64,000 nucleotides of DNA from Campylobacter blaseri (lineage in GTDB: Bacteria > Campylobacterota > Campylobacteria > Campylobacterales > Campylobacteraceae), in NCBI RefSeq assembly GCF_013201895.1, contig NZ_CP053841.1:1488001-1552000 (forward strand). The letters are read 5' to 3'. This document shows positions 28,793 to 38,934 of this stretch, piece by piece. The position numbers and the translations under genes were made by a program. Below the pieces are notes generated by a model. It worked only from the letters and a program-made list of their open reading frames with translations. It was not told where the DNA came from and made no database searches. How positions within the stretch are numbered: the stretch's first letter is position 1; every line of letters begins with the position of its first letter.

Positions 28793-29763
28793 AATTTACT
28801 CTTTTTAAAAATCGTTTTTAAATCTTGCGCTAAACAAAAAAGCCAAAGCATTTTAATAAATATTAAAGAATAAAAAGCTTTTTTTATAATACCAAGATTA
28901 TCATCTTTTATAATATGCTTAACGCTATTTGCATCTGGATTTATTTCCTCAATGGCTTTGAAAAAGTCCATTTTAGCCTTTGGTGCTATGCTTCTTATTA
29001 TAAAACTAAAATGCTGGCTTTTATATCTTTCCCAAATATTCTTTTTTTTAAAAAATATTCTAAGTTTTGTATCTAAAACTCTCAACCCATCTATCTCTTT
29101 TTGTATATCATATTTTTTTGTAAGAGAGTGTTCATTTGCCCTATTGTAGTGATAATATCCAAAATTTATATGTATTGACTTTTTAGAACAATAAAAAAGC
29201 TGGGTTGTAAGATAGTTATCTTCAGCATAAGAAAAATCTGCAAATTCTACATTTTTATATAAATCTTTTTTAGCCAAATACAGCCAAACCATAGGCCATA
29301 ATGTGTATTTATAGATTAGGCTTGTTGAATTTTTGATTGGATTTTTCAAATTTTGTTTTACATAAATTTCTTTATTACTATAATTTTCAAAATAATCACA
29401 GCAAACTATATCCGCATTTTCTTCTTTTGCTTTAGAATACAAGGAGCTTATCATATCAAGCTCACACCAATCATCAGAATCAATATGTATTATATATTTT
29501 CCTGTTGAGTTTTCAAAACCAGTTTTTCTAGCCTGTCCCAAGCCCTCATTTTTTAATTTATTTATTATTTTTACATGTTTTTCTCTATTAGGATATCTTT
29601 TTAATACATTGGATAAAATTTGCATACTATTATCCATAGTTTTATCATTTACAAATATATATTCTATATTATCATAATCCTGTTCAAACAATGAAACTAA
29701 GCATTTTTCTATATATTTTTCTGTATTATATATAGGAACAATTATACTTATATCATACACCAT
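28789..29763 (-). CDS. family 2 glycosyltransferase
   Basis: 324 residues. GT-A fold: N-terminal [17 protein letters not shown], then IDSDDW (DxD-type metal site near residue 96). The first ~125 residues are nearly identical in wording to the next upstream gene, so the pair is a recent tandem duplication with diverged acceptor halves. The C-terminus is hydrophobic (about 295-315), suggesting membrane association. It is coupled to neuB by an ATGA overlap, so it belongs to the sialic-acid locus. Sugar specificity is not predictable. Confidence 0.88.
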   Translation of the reverse strand: MVYDISIIVPIYNTEKYIEKCLVSLFEQDYDNIEYIFVNDKTMDNSMQILSNVLKRYPNREKHVKIINKLKNEGLGQARKTGFENSTGKYIIHIDSDDWCELDMISSLYSKAKEENADIVCCDYFENYSNKEIYVKQNLKNPIKNSTSLIYKYTLWPMVWLYLAKKDLYKNVEFADFSYAEDNYLTTQLFYCSKKSIHINFGYYHYNRANEHSLTKKYDIQKEIDGLRVLDTKLRIFFKKKNIWERYKSQHFSFIIRSIAPKAKMDFFKAIEEINPDANSVKHIIKDDNLGIIKKAFYSLIFIKMLWLFCLAQDLKTIFKKSKL

Positions 29764-29801
29764 ATATCCTTATCATAGCAATGCAAATAACTGGTTTAAT
29801 C

Positions 29802-30770
29802 TCATATTTTAATACCTTTTTTAACACCCATCCAGCCCCTTTTTATAGAAAAATACAAGCCATCAAAACCAAAAAATGCAATGGTAAAAGCTATTTTTTT
29901 CATAAAACCTACTTTGGCTATATAGATATATTTAAGTTTATTAAGATCCTCTGATATACTATTTATTGTTTTTGAAAAATTACCATTATAATTAGTTATT
30001 GTCATTATAAAAATCTTGGAATGAAAAGCATCTTTGAACTTATCATAAATCTCTTTTGATTCTAAAAAATTTTTAACTTTTAAAAAAATTTCCTTAATAT
30101 CATTGATATTATTTTTTCTAGATGTTACCGATGATAAATTTACTCTATTATAATGTAAAAAAGCACTATTTAAATACGAAATTTTATCTGAAAAATAAAA
30201 AAGCTGCAAGCTTATATATAAATCTTCACCAAAGCTACCCTTTGGAAAATCCAGACTATTATATAGATTTCTTTTAACTAGTTTATTGCAAAGAGAAGGG
30301 TGTATCTCTCCTAAAAAAAATGAATTTATAATACTATCTTTTTCCAATATAATATCATAGTCTTCTTTTACATAAACCTTTTTTAGCATACAATTCTCAA
30401 AAAAATCACAACATACGATGTCTGCATTTTCACTTACAGCTTTATTGTATAAAGAACTTATCATATCAAGCTCACACCAATCATCAGAATCAATTTGTAT
30501 AGTGTAAAGTCCCGTTGAAGCTTCTATGCCAATTTTTCTTGACATAGAACTACCATAATTTTTTTCATTGTTTATTATCTTTACATCTTCTTTTCTGTCG
30601 GGATATCTTTTTAAAACATTAGATAAAATTTGCATACTATTATCCATAGTTTCATCATTTATAAAAACATATTCTATATTTTTATAGTCTTGTTCAAATA
30701 AAGATACTAAACATTTTTCTATATATTTTTCTGTATTATATATAGGAACAATTATACTTACATCATACAC
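29802..30770 (-). CDS. family 2 glycosyltransferase (paralogue)
   Basis: 322 residues. Same N-terminal catalytic half as its neighbour ([12 protein letters not shown]..., IDSDDW), with a different C-terminal half. The start is GTG at 30770, preceded by AAGGA 8 nt upstream; the paralogue has an ATG one codon earlier. It is the first gene of the glycan locus, and its start follows a 97-bp gap after mnmA. Likely adds a core or outer sugar to the same glycan. Confidence 0.87.
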   Translation of the reverse strand: MYDVSIIVPIYNTEKYIEKCLVSLFEQDYKNIEYVFINDETMDNSMQILSNVLKRYPDRKEDVKIINNEKNYGSSMSRKIGIEASTGLYTIQIDSDDWCELDMISSLYNKAVSENADIVCCDFFENCMLKKVYVKEDYDIILEKDSIINSFFLGEIHPSLCNKLVKRNLYNSLDFPKGSFGEDLYISLQLFYFSDKISYLNSAFLHYNRVNLSSVTSRKNNINDIKEIFLKVKNFLESKEIYDKFKDAFHSKIFIMTITNYNGNFSKTINSISEDLNKLKYIYIAKVGFMKKIAFTIAFFGFDGLYFSIKRGWMGVKKGIKI

Positions 30771-30827
30771 TTTTACATTCCTTTTTTATATTTTTTTAAG
30801 ATAAAATATAAATTTTTGCAAGATAAA

Positions 30828-30859
30828 TTTAGGTAAAAGACAATCTGCTTTTACCTAAA
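30828..30859 (-). terminator. mnmA terminator
   Basis: Perfect 12-bp stem TTTAGGTAAAAG/CTTTTACCTAAA with an 8-nt loop right after the mnmA stop. Only a weak T-run follows. Confidence 0.55.
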
Positions 30860-30867
30860 ATCTATAT

Positions 30868-31875
30868 TTATTTTATAAACCCGCTTGCTATAACCTTATC
30901 ATTTTCATCATAGAAAACTGCAAGTTGCCCACTTGCTATACCGTAAGCTGGTTCATCTAGATAAACCTTATGATCAATGATTTTTGCTTTATTCATAGGC
31001 GATCTATAACGAATTTTTACATAGCCTTTAAAATCATCATCTAGTTTTGTAAATTTGTTTAAATTTTCCAATTCAAACTCACTTTGTTTTAATTCATCTT
31101 TTTTTCCAACTATTAATTCATTATTTTTTGAATTTATTTTTAGTACATAATGTGGTTCATGCGCTACATCTACTGTAAAGCCTTTTCTTTTCCCAATCGT
31201 ATAATGCATATAGCCATTATGTTTTCCAATAACATTACCCTTTAAATCTTTTACCAAACCAGGTTTATCTGTATCATAATGCTTTTGTAAAATATCAATA
31301 TATGTCTTTTCTACAAAGCAAATTTCACTACTTTCTTTTTGCCCAGCTATTGCTTCTAGCTCTGGAAATTTCTTAGCCCGTTCTTTAAGTTCACTTTTTA
31401 AAGTATTGCCAAGTGGAAAAATCATATATTTTAATGAATTTGGGTCAGTATTTGCCAAAAAATAGCTTTGATCTTTACTTAAATCTCTTGCAACTTTTAA
31501 AAGCCCATCCTCAACTCTTACATAATGTCCTGTAGCTAACTTCTCACAGCCTAAAGATAAAGCATACTCAAGCAGTTTACCAAGTTTTATTGTACGATTG
31601 CATAATGCACATGGATTTGGTGTTTTGCCATTTTTATAAATTTCTACAAATGGATTATATACAGATGATTGAAATTCTTTCTGCAAATCCAAAACTTTAG
31701 TTTCTATACCTAAAAACTCGCCAACTTTTTTAACTTTTCTTATATTTTCTTCATGATACTTTGGATTATCATGTAATTTCATATAACAACCTATTATTTC
31801 ATGACCTTCATCTTTTAAAGTTTTTGCTACCATTGATGAATCAACACCGCCACTCATAGCTACTAATATCTTCAA
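30868..31875 (-). CDS. mnmA: tRNA-uridine 2-sulfurtransferase
   Basis: 335 residues. Adds sulfur to U34 of tRNA for Lys, Glu and Gln. PP-loop SGGVDSS (residues 9-15), the catalytic NPCALCN near 101-107, and the second Cys in SSEICFV are all present. The start is TTG (31875), with AAAGGAG 4 nt upstream and the first residues [10 protein letters not shown] fitting the family. It ends the housekeeping block before the glycan genes. Confidence 0.95.
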   Translation of the reverse strand: MKILVAMSGGVDSSMVAKTLKDEGHEIIGCYMKLHDNPKYHEENIRKVKKVGEFLGIETKVLDLQKEFQSSVYNPFVEIYKNGKTPNPCALCNRTIKLGKLLEYALSLGCEKLATGHYVRVEDGLLKVARDLSKDQSYFLANTDPNSLKYMIFPLGNTLKSELKERAKKFPELEAIAGQKESSEICFVEKTYIDILQKHYDTDKPGLVKDLKGNVIGKHNGYMHYTIGKRKGFTVDVAHEPHYVLKINSKNNELIVGKKDELKQSEFELENLNKFTKLDDDFKGYVKIRYRSPMNKAKIIDHKVYLDEPAYGIASGQLAVFYDENDKVIASGFIK

Positions 31876-31884
31876 ATTTCTCCT

Positions 31885-32484
31885 TTAATCTTTTATAATT
31901 TCTTCATATATATATTCTATGTCATCGCTTAATTTAAATATCTCTAGCTCCTCTTCTTTGATAGTTTCATTTTCAAGGAGTGAAGTTTTTAAAAAGTCTA
32001 TTAGCGAAGTCCAAAACTCAGTTCCAAATAGAAAAATTTTAGCTTTTATTTTATGACTTTGTACAAGAACAAAAATTTCAAAAAGCTCATCAAGTGTTCC
32101 ATACCCGCCTGGAAATATTACAAAAGATTCTGAATTTTTAGTTAATGCAACTTTTCTTAATGCCATTGTAGAAAAAACCATTCCATTATTTACATACTGA
32201 TTAACCTCTTGTTCGTTTGGCAAAATAGCATTAATACCTATACTTTTTCCATGTCCTGCCTCAAATGCTCCTTTATTTGCAGCCTCCATTATCCCACCGC
32301 CACCGCCAGTTATAATAGTGAATTTTTTATCTGCTAATTTTTTAGCAAGCTTGTAAGCAGATTGAGAATACTTATTATCGCTACTAAACCTAGCTGAACC
32401 AAAAAAGGTAATACATCTTTCCTTATTAAAATTCAATTTCTCTTCAATTAAATCAATATCTTTTAACATAATTTCATATTTCAT
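31885..32484 (-). CDS. LOG-family protein (TIGR00730, cytokinin-type phosphoribohydrolase)
   Basis: 199 residues. Rossmann-like fold with the LOG motif PGGYGTLDE near 115-125 and GGGGGIMEAANKGA near 60. Family members release bases from nucleoside monophosphates; in bacteria the physiological role is unclear. It sits 10 bp from flhG on the same strand. Confidence 0.85.
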   Translation of the reverse strand: MKYEIMLKDIDLIEEKLNFNKERCITFFGSARFSSDNKYSQSAYKLAKKLADKKFTIITGGGGGIMEAANKGAFEAGHGKSIGINAILPNEQEVNQYVNNGMVFSTMALRKVALTKNSESFVIFPGGYGTLDELFEIFVLVQSHKIKAKIFLFGTEFWTSLIDFLKTSLLENETIKEEELEIFKLSDDIEYIYEEIIKD

Positions 32485-32494
32485 TAAAACCTCT

Positions 32495-33298
32495 TTAAAT
32501 TAAATCTAAAATTTTTCTTATAAATGCTTGAAAATCACTTATTTTTTCTACTTTAATAGCTTTTTTATTAAACTTAATTAACAAATTTGATGCTATATTC
32601 CTTAACTTATTTACAGTTATAGAGCAAGGGTATTCATCTATTATTAGAGTTCTTTCATTTGTGCTTTCAACCATTTTTTTATCTCTTTTTATACCACCTA
32701 AAAAATCTAATTCAAATTCTTTATTAATGTTGTTTTTAAGTACTTTTTTCAAACTTTCAAAAATAAATTCTCTTTCATTTTCATCACTCATATTTGCAAT
32801 AATCGATAGATTTTCTCTATCTTTTAATAGCACCTTTAGAGTTGTATAAGTGTTTATAATTGCTGGTGGTTCAGGTGTTGTAATAACAATCACTTCATCA
32901 CTTATATCAATAAAATCTTGAGTTATTTTTAAAAAAGGATTTGAAGTATCTATAAATAAAAAATCAAAATTTTCAAACTCTAAAATTTCTTTTTTAATTT
33001 TATGTTTTAAATTTTCATCATATATATCTAGTATTTTTTCACCGTTATATCCTGGTATAAGATATAAATTTTCCTCTACATTTAAAAGAATTTCTTGCAA
33101 ATTAGCTTCATTTTTTAAAAAATCTAATATATTTTTTTCACTATTTACATTTAAAATCGTATCTAAATTTCCAAAAGATAAATTCCCGTCAAGCAAACAT
33201 ATTTTATATCCTTCGTCTGCTAAAATTTTTGCCAAATTTGCAGATAAAACACTTTTTCCAACTCCACCTTTACCGCTTGTTAACGTTATGATATTCAT
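32495..33298 (-). CDS. flhG: MinD/ParA-type ATPase, FlhG (FleN/YlxH) family
   Basis: 267 residues. Deviant Walker A KGGVGKS (residues 10-16), and switch/Walker B FLFIDTS. In flagellated bacteria FlhG limits flagellar number with FlhF and the sigma regulators. Here flhF is absent: the gene joins folK directly by an ATGA overlap, where C. jejuni has flhF between them, and no fliA/fliM block follows. It may be a remnant with a different role, e.g. in cell division or pole organisation. The name is by family and position. Confidence 0.7.
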   Translation of the reverse strand: MNIITLTSGKGGVGKSVLSANLAKILADEGYKICLLDGNLSFGNLDTILNVNSEKNILDFLKNEANLQEILLNVEENLYLIPGYNGEKILDIYDENLKHKIKKEILEFENFDFLFIDTSNPFLKITQDFIDISDEVIVITTPEPPAIINTYTTLKVLLKDRENLSIIANMSDENEREFIFESLKKVLKNNINKEFELDFLGGIKRDKKMVESTNERTLIIDEYPCSITVNKLRNIASNLLIKFNKKAIKVEKISDFQAFIRKILDLI

Positions 33299-33816
33299 CT
33301 TTTAAAATCCTTATTTAGCATTAATCCTAGTGGTAAAACTACACTAGTTCTATATTTCACACCAGGATGTGGCAAAATTAACTTTTTACTAATTCTTGTT
33401 TTGTTACTAAAATATAAAATATCCAAATCAAGAGTTCGTGGAGCATTTTTAAAGCTCCTTTTTCTTTTAAAAATTTTCTCAAAATGTTGCATAATTTTTA
33501 AAACTTCACTTGCACTTTTTGAGCTTTGAACCCTTAAAACTCCATTTAAAAAATCGGGCTGTTTTGTGTATCCAAATGCCTTATTTAAAATTAAAGGAGA
33601 GGTTTGATTTACAAAAAATCTCTTATCTTTTTTTAACTTATGGAAAAAATATTCAAATCTTTTTTTACTATTACCTAAATTTCCACCAATTCCCAAATAA
33701 AATTCATATTTATAAAAATTTTTACGCTCTTTTTTATATGGAAAGAAAATGCTTTTTTGAAATTTTAAAACATCTCTAAGTTGTATAAAACCATTATCTA
33801 ATCTTTTGATTTCCAT
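33295..33816 (-). CDS. folK: 6-hydroxymethyl-7,8-dihydropterin pyrophosphokinase
   Basis: 173 residues. Folate pathway enzyme. GIGGNLGN motif near residue 42 and the later RTLDLDIL...LPHPG segment are the pterin/ATP-binding signature. A lysine- and phenylalanine-rich N-terminal 35 residues precede it, as in Campylobacter homologues. It overlaps flhG by ATGA. Confidence 0.9.
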   Translation of the reverse strand: MEIKRLDNGFIQLRDVLKFQKSIFFPYKKERKNFYKYEFYLGIGGNLGNSKKRFEYFFHKLKKDKRFFVNQTSPLILNKAFGYTKQPDFLNGVLRVQSSKSASEVLKIMQHFEKIFKRKRSFKNAPRTLDLDILYFSNKTRISKKLILPHPGVKYRTSVVLPLGLMLNKDFKR

Positions 33817-33821
33817 AAGTT

Positions 33822-34862
33822 CTATAAAATCTCACAACCGTCTTTAGTTACAACAACTACATCTTCTATCCTAACGCCAAATTCATCCTCTATATAAATT
33901 CCAGGCTCAACGCTAAAAACCATACCTTCTTTTAAAACAACTTCACTTTTTTGGTTAATATTTGGAAACTCGTGTATATCTATACCAACACCGTGACCAG
34001 TGCTGTGAAAAAATTCTTTTTCATATCCTTGTTTTTTTATAAACTCTCTAGCAGCCCTATCAATATCTTTTGCTAAAACTCCTGGTTTGACTGATTTTAT
34101 AGCTAGGTTTTGTGCCTCTTTTACTATTTCATAAATTTCATTTTGTTTATTTGATTTAAATTTTTGATTTTTACTAAACTCTATTTGCCCATCAAAAAAT
34201 GCCGTTCTTGTTCTATCTGAACAATACCTTTCAAACTTGACTCCAGCGTCAAAAAGAAGTAAATCTCCATTTTGCAAAACCTTATTTGAAGGTAAGGCGT
34301 GAGCTTTTGCCCCATTTTCATTTATAGCTATAATTGGATTAAAAGATAAACTTAAATTTCCAAAATCTTTTAAAATAAGTTCTGCATTATAGTAAAGCTC
34401 TTTTTCGCTTAATTGTTTTTTACTACTGCTTATAAAATTAGCAAATTTTGTAAATCCACTAGCGCCTAATGTGGCTGCTTGTTTTAATTTTTGAATCTCT
34501 AAATCACTTTTTATCATTCTTTTCTTTTTTGAAAAAAATGGTTCTGATATAAAATTTATACCTTTAAGTTTGCTAAGTTCCATAAAATCTGCATAACTAA
34601 AATCATTAGGATCAAACACCAACTCTTTTATATTTAACTTTTCTAAAAGAAGTTTTGACTCTTCTATTAGTGGTTTTTTTATCTCTATAATTTCTGCATC
34701 TTTAACTAGTTTTTTTGCTTCTATAGCATATCTAGAGTCAGTTAAAAAAAATTTCCTATCATCTAAGTTTAAAAAAATATTATTATCACAACTATAACCG
34801 CATTCGTAAAATACAGCATTTTCATCTGTTAATATATAATTATTAATTCTCTTTTGGTGCAT
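33822..34862 (-). CDS. M24 Xaa-Pro aminopeptidase
   Basis: 346 residues. N-terminal creatinase-like domain, then the pita-bread metallopeptidase with all five dimetal ligands in recognisable motifs: [38 protein letters not shown] and FGVRIEDVV. Releases N-terminal residues next to proline, in the cytoplasm. It overlaps aroQ by 20 bp. Confidence 0.92.
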   Translation of the reverse strand: MHQKRINNYILTDENAVFYECGYSCDNNIFLNLDDRKFFLTDSRYAIEAKKLVKDAEIIEIKKPLIEESKLLLEKLNIKELVFDPNDFSYADFMELSKLKGINFISEPFFSKKKRMIKSDLEIQKLKQAATLGASGFTKFANFISSSKKQLSEKELYYNAELILKDFGNLSLSFNPIIAINENGAKAHALPSNKVLQNGDLLLFDAGVKFERYCSDRTRTAFFDGQIEFSKNQKFKSNKQNEIYEIVKEAQNLAIKSVKPGVLAKDIDRAAREFIKKQGYEKEFFHSTGHGVGIDIHEFPNINQKSEVVLKEGMVFSVEPGIYIEDEFGVRIEDVVVVTKDGCEIL

Positions 34863-35322
34863 TTTCTCTTGCTGCTTTAGCTACTTTAATTTGTTCAAAA
34901 ATTTGTATCATAGCTACCATCGCCAAATGATAACCAACAGGACCAAAACCTGAAATTTTACCTGCAGTAAATGGCTCTATCATACTTTTTTGTCGAAATT
35001 CTTCTCTTCTTGCAAGATTGCTTATATGAACTTCAATGACAGGTAAATTTGCAGCTGCAATAGCATCTCTTATTGCAATTGAACTATGAGTGTATGCTGC
35101 TGGATTTATAATAATGCCATCTGCATCGCCAATGCATTCTTGAATTCTATCCACCAATTCACCTTCCAAATTACTTTGAAAAAATTCAATTTCAATACTA
35201 TTTTGTTCTGCAACTACTTTCATTTGAGAATGAATATCTTCCATTTTCATACCACCGTAAATATTTGGCTCTCTTGAACCTAACAAATTTAAATTTGGTC
35301 CTTGTATTACAACTACTTTCAT
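34843..35322 (-). CDS. aroQ: 3-dehydroquinate dehydratase, type II
   Basis: 159 residues. Third shikimate step. Start [28 protein letters not shown] near 78 and EVHISN near 101 are the type II signature, including the catalytic Tyr/Arg loop region. It is first of the aroQ-pepP-folK-flhG block and diverges from sppA. Confidence 0.96.
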   Translation of the reverse strand: MKVVVIQGPNLNLLGSREPNIYGGMKMEDIHSQMKVVAEQNSIEIEFFQSNLEGELVDRIQECIGDADGIIINPAAYTHSSIAIRDAIAAANLPVIEVHISNLARREEFRQKSMIEPFTAGKISGFGPVGYHLAMVAMIQIFEQIKVAKAARENAPKEN

Positions 35323-35419
35323 TCTTACTCCTAATAATAAATTTTTGGTTAATTATAACTAAAATAGTAAATTTTTGCTACAATCTGACTTTAAGATATA
35401 TAATTTAAAGGATGAAAAT

Positions 35420-36280
35420 ATGAAAATACTAAATAGTTTTTTAAAATTTATAAGAGATTTGGTTAAATTTACCATTCAAGTTTTTATTGTGATCATTATA
35501 GTTTTATCATTTTACCTTGCTTTTAAAGGTGACAATATTCAAAAAGAGGCAAACTTAGTGCAGATAAATTTAACTGGTGCAATCATGGATGATAGTAAAA
35601 TTTTAAAAGAAATTTACGATATCAAAAACAATGTAAATATCAAAGGTGTTTTGTTATATATAGATAGTCCTGGTGGTGGACTTGCTCCAAGTTTTGAAAT
35701 TTCTATGGCTATTAAAGAGCTTAATCAAGCAAAACCTGTAATTGCTTACGCTGGTGGTAGTATGACAAGCGGGAGTTATTTAAGTGGAATTTGGGCTAAA
35801 AAGATATATGCAAATAAAGGTAGTTTCATAGGCTCAATTGGCGTTATTATGCAAGGAAGTAACATTGAAGAGCTTGCTAAAAAAATAGGAATTTCAACTC
35901 AAACTGCCAAAGCTGGTGAGTATAAAGAGGCTGGAACTATGTTTAGAGAGTGGACTTTAAAAGAAAGAGAGAGCATACAAAATTTGGTTAATCAAAGCTA
36001 CAATCTTTTTATAACAGAGGTTGCTAATGCTAGAAAACTAGATATAAATAGTAAAAAACAGTGGGCAAATGCGAGAGTTTTTCTAGCAAGCGAAGCAAAA
36101 AATCTTGGTTTAATTGATGATATATCAACATATTTTAAAGCAAAAGAACAGGTAGTAAAAACCGCTGGCGTGATTGAACCTATATGGAAAGAAAAAAGTA
36201 GATATGAGGATTTTTTAGACTCTTTATCGGCAAAAACTGCTAGTTTGATTCTTCAAAATTTACTGCCTAATATAAGGTAG
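35420..36280 (+). CDS. sppA: signal peptide peptidase SppA
   Basis: 286 residues from the ATG at 35420, which has AAAGGA 7 nt upstream; an upstream in-frame start at 35375 lacks one. One membrane segment (about 13-35) and a periplasmic serine protease domain of ClpP/crotonase type. Catalytic Ser in SGSYLSG and Lys in AGEYKEAG follow the Ser-Lys dyad. Degrades leftover signal peptides. The gene ends inside a bidirectional terminator. Confidence 0.9.
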   Translation: MKILNSFLKFIRDLVKFTIQVFIVIIIVLSFYLAFKGDNIQKEANLVQINLTGAIMDDSKILKEIYDIKNNVNIKGVLLYIDSPGGGLAPSFEISMAIKELNQAKPVIAYAGGSMTSGSYLSGIWAKKIYANKGSFIGSIGVIMQGSNIEELAKKIGISTQTAKAGEYKEAGTMFREWTLKERESIQNLVNQSYNLFITEVANARKLDINSKKQWANARVFLASEAKNLGLIDDISTYFKAKEQVVKTAGVIEPIWKEKSRYEDFLDSLSAKTASLILQNLLPNIR

Positions 36281-36306
36281 TTTTTGGGGAAATCCCCAAA
36301 AACTAC
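36277..36306. terminator. bidirectional terminator containing both stop codons
   Basis: Perfect 14-bp stem GTAGTTTTTGGGGA / its complement (36277-36290, 36293-36306) with a 2-nt AA loop between sppA and the convergent transporter gene. Both stop codons (TAG) are inside the stem arms. Confidence 0.75.
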
Positions 36307-37712
36307 ACCAAAAATAGATATGCATATGCTGAAATTACAGCTACACAAACTATATTTAAAGCCATTCCAGCTCTAATCATCTCTTTTTGTCTAATAAGAC
36401 CTGTTCCAAAGACAATAGCATTAGGAGGAGTTGCCACAGGTAGCATGAATGCACAACTAGCACAAAGCCCTACAACTAAAACCAAAGCCTCTTTTGGAAT
36501 GCCCATCTGAGCAGCTATAGAAGCAAATACAGGAACTAAAAGTGCAGCTGAGGCTGTATTGCTTGTAAATTCAGTTAAAACTATCATAAAAATGGTTACA
36601 GCAATAATTACGACAAAAATAGGAGCTGAGCCAAATATATTAGCAACTGTAGTGCCTAGTGCAAGTGAAGCACCTGATACTTTTAATATAGCACTCAAAG
36701 ATAGCCCTCCACCAAAAAGTAGCAAAACTCCCCACTCTGTTCCACGAGAAACCTCTTTCCAAGTAGCAAGCCCCAAAATAACAACCAAACTAGCAGCTCC
36801 TAAAGCTATAAGACCATCACTTAATGGAATTCCAAAATTAGTTCTAATAGGCTTTGAAAATATCCACAAAAGTGCTGTTACAATAAACAAAACCATGGTT
36901 AGAATTCTTGTAGTTGTCCAAGGTATATCCTCATCTTTACTTGTATCTATAGTTTTGTTTAAATCAGGTTTAAACACTATATATAAAACTATAAACATCA
37001 ACGGAAAAAGCACCAACATAAGCGGTAAACCTATCTTCATCCATTGAAAAAAACTATATCCAAGTGCAGCTGAAGCAATAGCGTTTGGCGGTGATCCTAC
37101 TATGGTTCCAAGACCTCCTATACTTGCAGAGTATGCAATACCTAAAAGTATAAACACAAAAGTTCCTCTATCTTTTTCTCTGTCTAAATTTGTAGTCATA
37201 CCAATTGCAAGTGGTAGCATCATAGCAGCTGTTGCTGTGTTTGAAATCCACATAGATAAAAGTGCAGTTACAGAACATATAGCAATCACTGCATATGTAA
37301 GACTCGAGCCTGAAAGTGCTATGATTTTCATAGCTATTTTCTTATCAAGTTTTTGCATATGCAAAGCTGTTGCTAGTGCAAACCCACCAAAAAATAAAAA
37401 TATAGTTGGTGATGCAAAATTAGCCAAGGCCTCCTTTAATCCAACCGCTACTAACTCTCCATCTTTACCTACTTTTTGTATGCCTAACAAAATTCCAAGA
37501 ACAGGAACTAATAGAGCTGTAATGGTGATATGGATAGCCTCTGTAAGCCATAGTATTCCAATAAACACAAGCAGTGCTAACCCTTTTTTAGTATTTGGCT
37601 CATACGGCAATAGTAAAAAAGTAACTAATGCTATAATCGCAGCTATAACTATAATCTTCAAACCTCTTTTTGTATATGGAGGTAGCCCATAAGTGTTTGG
37701 AATCTCTCTCAA
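36303..37712 (-). CDS. DASS-family (SLC13) dicarboxylate/anion symporter
   Basis: 469 residues with about 11-13 membrane segments. Two SNT motifs of the family (WISNTATAAMMLP near 150, EFTSNTASAALLVP near 388) and PPNAI segments mark sodium-coupled divalent anion transport. Substrate probably a C4-dicarboxylate or related anion, not determinable here. The start is TTG (37712) with AAGGAG 7 nt upstream. It converges on sppA across a shared hairpin. Confidence 0.9.
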   Translation of the reverse strand: MREIPNTYGLPPYTKRGLKIIVIAAIIALVTFLLLPYEPNTKKGLALLVFIGILWLTEAIHITITALLVPVLGILLGIQKVGKDGELVAVGLKEALANFASPTIFLFFGGFALATALHMQKLDKKIAMKIIALSGSSLTYAVIAICSVTALLSMWISNTATAAMMLPLAIGMTTNLDREKDRGTFVFILLGIAYSASIGGLGTIVGSPPNAIASAALGYSFFQWMKIGLPLMLVLFPLMFIVLYIVFKPDLNKTIDTSKDEDIPWTTTRILTMVLFIVTALLWIFSKPIRTNFGIPLSDGLIALGAASLVVILGLATWKEVSRGTEWGVLLLFGGGLSLSAILKVSGASLALGTTVANIFGSAPIFVVIIAVTIFMIVLTEFTSNTASAALLVPVFASIAAQMGIPKEALVLVVGLCASCAFMLPVATPPNAIVFGTGLIRQKEMIRAGMALNIVCVAVISAYAYLFLV

Positions 37713-37834
37713 GACCTCTCCTTTATAGATGTATTTAACTAAAGTATAACTAAATTAGTTTCATTTATATTTAAAAAGAATTTATTTTTAAAATAAAAAA
37801 AGTTTTTGTTACAAAAAGTAAAATAGAATTATAT

Positions 37835-38833
37835 CTAGCTCTTAATTTTATACCAAATATAAAAATTATCTTTCATATCAAAACTAAAAAGTTTTTGTAT
37901 CTTAACATCTGCATTTATAGCTTTTCTATTCATAAAAGAAGTTGATGAAAATATCAAAATATGACTAACAAAATTTGGCAAGTTATTTAACAAATTTTCT
38001 CCACCCTCAAACATACATAGTTTATAATTTTTTATAAGCTTTATATCATTACTTATAGTAACTTTTCTATTTTCAACCCCAAAAAGTGGTATAGATTTAT
38101 CAAAATTTTGTTTTTTAGAGTATATAAAAATATCTGGATTCTTGCCATTATTTATAAGTCTTGTATCTAAAGTTGGTCTATCAACCCTTACAGTATTTCC
38201 TCCAATCACAAGTAAATCTATCTTTTCTCTTAATTTATGAACCATTTTGCGTGAGTCTAAATTTGTAATGATGCCACCACTAACAACCCCGTTTATACTC
38301 ATTCCAAGTTTTAAAAAGCTAAAATTTCCTCGTTGCCACATCAAAAATGGCTCCAAAAGTTCAAAACATCTATCTTTTAGAATTCCAAATTTAACATTAA
38401 TATTAGCCTCTTTTAGTAAATTTGCTCCACCTTTTGCCAAATCGCTTTTATCTTCGTAGCCAATAACAACTTCACTTATACCTATTTCTTTTAATAAATT
38501 TGCACAAGGTGGCGTTTTGCCATAATGAGAACATGGCTCAAGTGTTACATATGCTTTTGAGTTTTTAAGCAAATTATTGTGATGTTTTATTATAAATTCA
38601 TATATTTTATCATCTTCTTTTGGAAATATTAAATTTGGATTTAAGACTTGCAAGGCTTTTTTTACAGCATTTACTTCAGCATGTGCTTTCCCTGCTTGTT
38701 TGTGTGCTTCAATGCTTAAAATTTTACCATTTTTATCTAAAATTACACAACCCACAGCTGGGTTTGGGTATGTTAAAATTTGATACTTCCAAGCTTCATT
38801 TATAGCTAAATTCATATAAAAATCATCGTTCAT
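37835..38833 (-). CDS. ribD: riboflavin deaminase-reductase
   Basis: 332 residues. Two domains: an N-terminal zinc cytidine-deaminase-type part (HAEVNAV near 50, and LEPCSHYGKTPPC near 98-110) and a C-terminal NADPH reductase (KLGMSINGVVSGG..., GGNTVRVDRPTLDTR). Performs steps two and three of riboflavin synthesis. The deaminase domain has a longer loop between the two zinc motifs than E. coli RibD. Followed by no close gene. Confidence 0.93.
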   Translation of the reverse strand: MNDDFYMNLAINEAWKYQILTYPNPAVGCVILDKNGKILSIEAHKQAGKAHAEVNAVKKALQVLNPNLIFPKEDDKIYEFIIKHHNNLLKNSKAYVTLEPCSHYGKTPPCANLLKEIGISEVVIGYEDKSDLAKGGANLLKEANINVKFGILKDRCFELLEPFLMWQRGNFSFLKLGMSINGVVSGGIITNLDSRKMVHKLREKIDLLVIGGNTVRVDRPTLDTRLINNGKNPDIFIYSKKQNFDKSIPLFGVENRKVTISNDIKLIKNYKLCMFEGGENLLNNLPNFVSHILIFSSTSFMNRKAINADVKIQKLFSFDMKDNFYIWYKIKS

Positions 38834-38879
38834 ATCTAATCTTTGTTTTGATTTAAAATATTATATCAAATTTAACATA

Positions 38880-38909
38880 AATCAAAGAGAGCTTTAACTC
38901 TCTTTGATT
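38880..38909. terminator. autotransporter gene terminator
   Basis: Perfect 12-bp stem AATCAAAGAGAG/CTCTCTTTGATT with a 6-nt loop, 26 bp after the autotransporter stop. Confidence 0.65.
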
Positions 38910-38934
38910 ATAATATTTTATTTATGTAAGATAA

